DNA of 6,300 nucleotides from contig JAITOQ010000174.1 of the NCBI GenBank assembly GCA_031289865.1, forward strand, positions 1 through 6,300. The letters are read 5' to 3'. The position numbers and the translations under genes were made by a program. The notes under the pieces were generated by a model that ran no database searches, was not told the DNA's origin, and worked only from the letters and a program-made list of their open reading frames with translations. The DNA is from Clostridiales bacterium. Lineage in GTDB: Bacteria; Bacillota; Clostridia; Christensenellales; JAISNN01. Position 1 is the stretch's first letter. Each line of letters begins with the position of its first letter. Shown in pieces: positions 5,027 to 6,300 of this stretch.

Positions 5027-5055
5027 GAATACAACGGATTGTTTTATTCGGATAC

Positions 5056-5077
5056 GGGACGATGAGGGCATCGTCCC
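5056..5077. repeat. Perfect 9-bp stem hairpin
   Basis: GGGACGATG pairs with CATCGTCCC around an AGGG loop. No T-run follows on either strand, so it is not a standard intrinsic terminator. It looks like another small palindromic dispersed element. Confidence 0.65.
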
Positions 5078-5130
5078 CTACAATTAGAATGCCGAAGTGT
5101 AGCGGAATGCTCTTGACCTATTTTTATCCG

Positions 5131-5165
5131 CAACTTTCAACTTTCAATTCTCAACTTTCAACTTT
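5131..5165. repeat. Dispersed CAACTTTCAA-type repeat, inverted relative to 1637-1670
   Basis: Three near copies of CAACTTTCAA with an AATTCT interruption, ending 2 bases from the acyl-CoA synthetase stop codon. Its reverse complement resembles 1637-1670, so both copies lie in the same sense just after a gene. Confidence 0.65.
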
Positions 5166-5167
5166 AG

Positions 5168-6300
5168 CTAAGCTGTTTCTATTGCCGCGTCTTCTTGCAG
5201 CTTGAGGATTTCGATAGCTTCTTCGCGGAGCTTGTACTTTTGGATTTTGCCGCTGGCGGTCACGGGAAAGGAGTCGACAAACCGAACGTATTTGGGGACC
5301 TTGTGGCGGGATATCCGCGACTTTAGGTATTCCTTGATTTCGTCCTCGCTAAGCTCCGTGTCTTTCTTTTTGACGACTACCGCCATGACCTCTTCGCCGT
5401 ACTGCTTGCTGGGGACTCCGATGACTTGTACGTCGCTGATTGACGGGTGAGTGTATAGATACTCCTCGATTTCCTTTGGGTAGATGTTTTCGCCGCCGCG
5501 GATAATCATGTCTTTTATGCGTCCGACGACCTTGTAATAGCCTTGCTCGTCCTCGGTACAGAGGTCGCCCGTATGCAGCCAACCGTCCTTGTCGATGACG
5601 GCGGCGGTCGCTTCGGGCATTTTGTAGTAGCCTTTCATGATATTGTAGCCGCGTGCGCAAAATTCGCCCGTGGTATTCGGAGGAAGGGTTGCGCCCGACT
5701 CCGGATCGACAATTTTTGCCTCGACGTGGGGGAGGGTTCGCCCGACGGTAGAAACGCGCCGTTCGAGAGAGTCGTTTACCGTGGTCTGCGTACAACCGGG
5801 AGCGGATTCGGTCTGACCGAATACTATCGTGATTTCTTTCATGTTCATCTTGTCCACGACGTCTTGCATAGCCTTTACGGGACAAGGCGAACCCGCCATT
5901 ATACCCGTGCGGAGAGTGGAGAAATCGTATTTTTCAAAATCGGGGTGTTCGAGCATGGCGATAAACATCGTCGGGACGCCGTTGACCGCCGTACATTTTT
6001 CGTCGGTGATAGCCGCCATGACGCTTGTAGGTCTATAATGATCTATAGGGACCATAGAAGAGCCGTGGGTGACGCTCGCAAAGATACTTAGGACAAGCCC
6101 GAAACAATGAAAGAACGGTACGCAAATACAATACCTATCCTTTTCGGTGAGGTTCATGCAGTCGCCGATACTCTTGCCGTTGTTGACGAGGTTGTAGTGG
6201 GTGAGCATTACGCCTTTGGGAAAACCCGTCGTACCCGAAGTGTATTGCATGTTTATCACGTCGTCGGGGTCGAGAGTCGCGTTTATTTTATCGAATAGAG
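5168..6300 (-). CDS. Acyl-CoA synthetase (AMP-forming), partial, N-terminus outside window
   Basis: Class I adenylate-forming enzyme that activates a carboxylic acid, probably a fatty acid, with ATP and links it to CoA in the cytoplasm. The frame stays open to base 6300 (residues LFDKINATLDPDD precede the internal GTG at 6259), so the real start lies beyond the window and 6259 is not the start. Numbering from 6259, visible motifs are the P-loop YTSGTTGFPKG (6-16), FGQTE (148-152), WLHTGDLC (227-234), the hinge and A8 region GRIKDMIIRGGENIYPKEIE (246-265) and ASGKIQK with catalytic Lys338. The C-terminal domain is complete. The NMQYTSGTTGFPKG stretch and overall form resemble the ACSF2/medium-chain acyl-CoA ligase group. 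The part of the N-terminal domain before the P-loop is missing from view. It shares direction with the isomerase-like gene, but 508 bases of repeats separate them, so a shared operon is unlikely. Confidence 0.93.
   Translation of the reverse strand, partial: LFDKINATLDPDDVINMQYTSGTTGFPKGVMLTHYNLVNNGKSIGDCMNLTEKDRYCICVPFFHCFGLVLSIFASVTHGSSMVPIDHYRPTSVMAAITDEKCTAVNGVPTMFIAMLEHPDFEKYDFSTLRTGIMAGSPCPVKAMQDVVDKMNMKEITIVFGQTESAPGCTQTTVNDSLERRVSTVGRTLPHVEAKIVDPESGATLPPNTTGEFCARGYNIMKGYYKMPEATAAVIDKDGWLHTGDLCTEDEQGYYKVVGRIKDMIIRGGENIYPKEIEEYLYTHPSISDVQVIGVPSKQYGEEVMAVVVKKKDTELSEDEIKEYLKSRISRHKVPKYVRFVDSFPVTASGKIQKYKLREEAIEILKLQEDAAIETA

Larger units (their letters stand above)
4660..5167. other. 508-base intergenic region made of dispersed repeats
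   Basis: No credible gene. From left to right: the isomerase ribosome site and a T/A-rich stretch, the inverted flanking arm (4716-4736), a CATTCTGA module (4781-4807), the GACGTTTAACC/CCCCTGAGGGG repeat (4843-4910), an inverted CATTCTGA module (4961-4987), a 23-bp tandem duplication (4981-5026), a 9-bp stem hairpin (5056-5077) and the TTTCAAC repeat (5131-5165). Open frames here lack ribosome sites and are translations of the repeats. Confidence 0.7.

Noticed and set aside
4824..5071. Two overlapping minus-strand frames with CHSEHSEESQ and SPQGRGGAERRGG-like peptides
   Set aside because: These are translations of dispersed noncoding repeats; no ribosome site and no protein-like composition.
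5349..5885. 178-codon minus-strand frame and 182-codon plus-strand frame (5543-6091) over the acyl-CoA synthetase
   Set aside because: Shadow frames of the synthetase gene; Arg-rich or atypical composition and no ribosome site, while the main frame has all adenylation motifs.
6257..6259. GTG at 6259 as start of the acyl-CoA synthetase
   Set aside because: The frame stays open upstream to the window edge and the conserved DPDD segment lies before it; starting here would cut the enzyme just ahead of its P-loop.

Overview
The window looks like chromosomal DNA from an uncultured, low-to-mid-GC Firmicute, probably a gut-type clostridial lineage. This is inference from four things: strong AGGAGG-type ribosome sites and TTGACA/TATAAT promoters; a BspA-like leucine-rich-repeat lipoprotein with InlB-type B-repeats; a mix of glycoside hydrolase, sugar isomerase and acyl-CoA ligase genes; and AT-rich intergenic DNA full of short dispersed repeats. 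No tRNA, rRNA, CRISPR array, transposase or phage gene was seen.

Layout. 79-1617 (+): a compact GH31 glycosidase most like the MYORG/alpha-galactosidase-type branch. 1618-2427: an 810-base region that is far from empty. It holds a complete leftward minigene (consensus promoter 2037-2065, leader of about 140 nt with twin 16-bp repeats and a hairpin, ideal ribosome site, a 30-codon ORF at 1797-1889, and an intrinsic terminator at 1745-1772). It also holds a rightward promoter (2219-2247) and, between the two divergent promoters, five copies of a 21-bp unit (2086-2190). 2428-3645 (+): a surface lipoprotein, closed by a strong terminator (3691-3727). 3856-4659 (-): a sugar phosphate isomerase/epimerase-like TIM barrel, flanked by inverted copies of a 20-bp repeat. 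4660-5167: dispersed-repeat debris. 5168-6300 (-): the C-terminal part of an acyl-CoA synthetase whose 5' end lies beyond the window.

How the genes relate. The GH31 enzyme and the isomerase/epimerase-like protein both suggest carbohydrate use, but they lie on opposite strands and nothing links them into one operon. The acyl-CoA synthetase stands apart behind 0.5 kb of repeats. The best candidate for something undescribed is the divergent locus at 1745-3727: a tiny, Trp-containing, amphipathic peptide gene and a surface lipoprotein gene, transcribed away from each other from near-consensus promoters, with a helically phased (2 turns) repeat array between them and a second repeat pair (4 turns apart) at the start of the peptide transcript. 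Its function cannot be read from the sequence.
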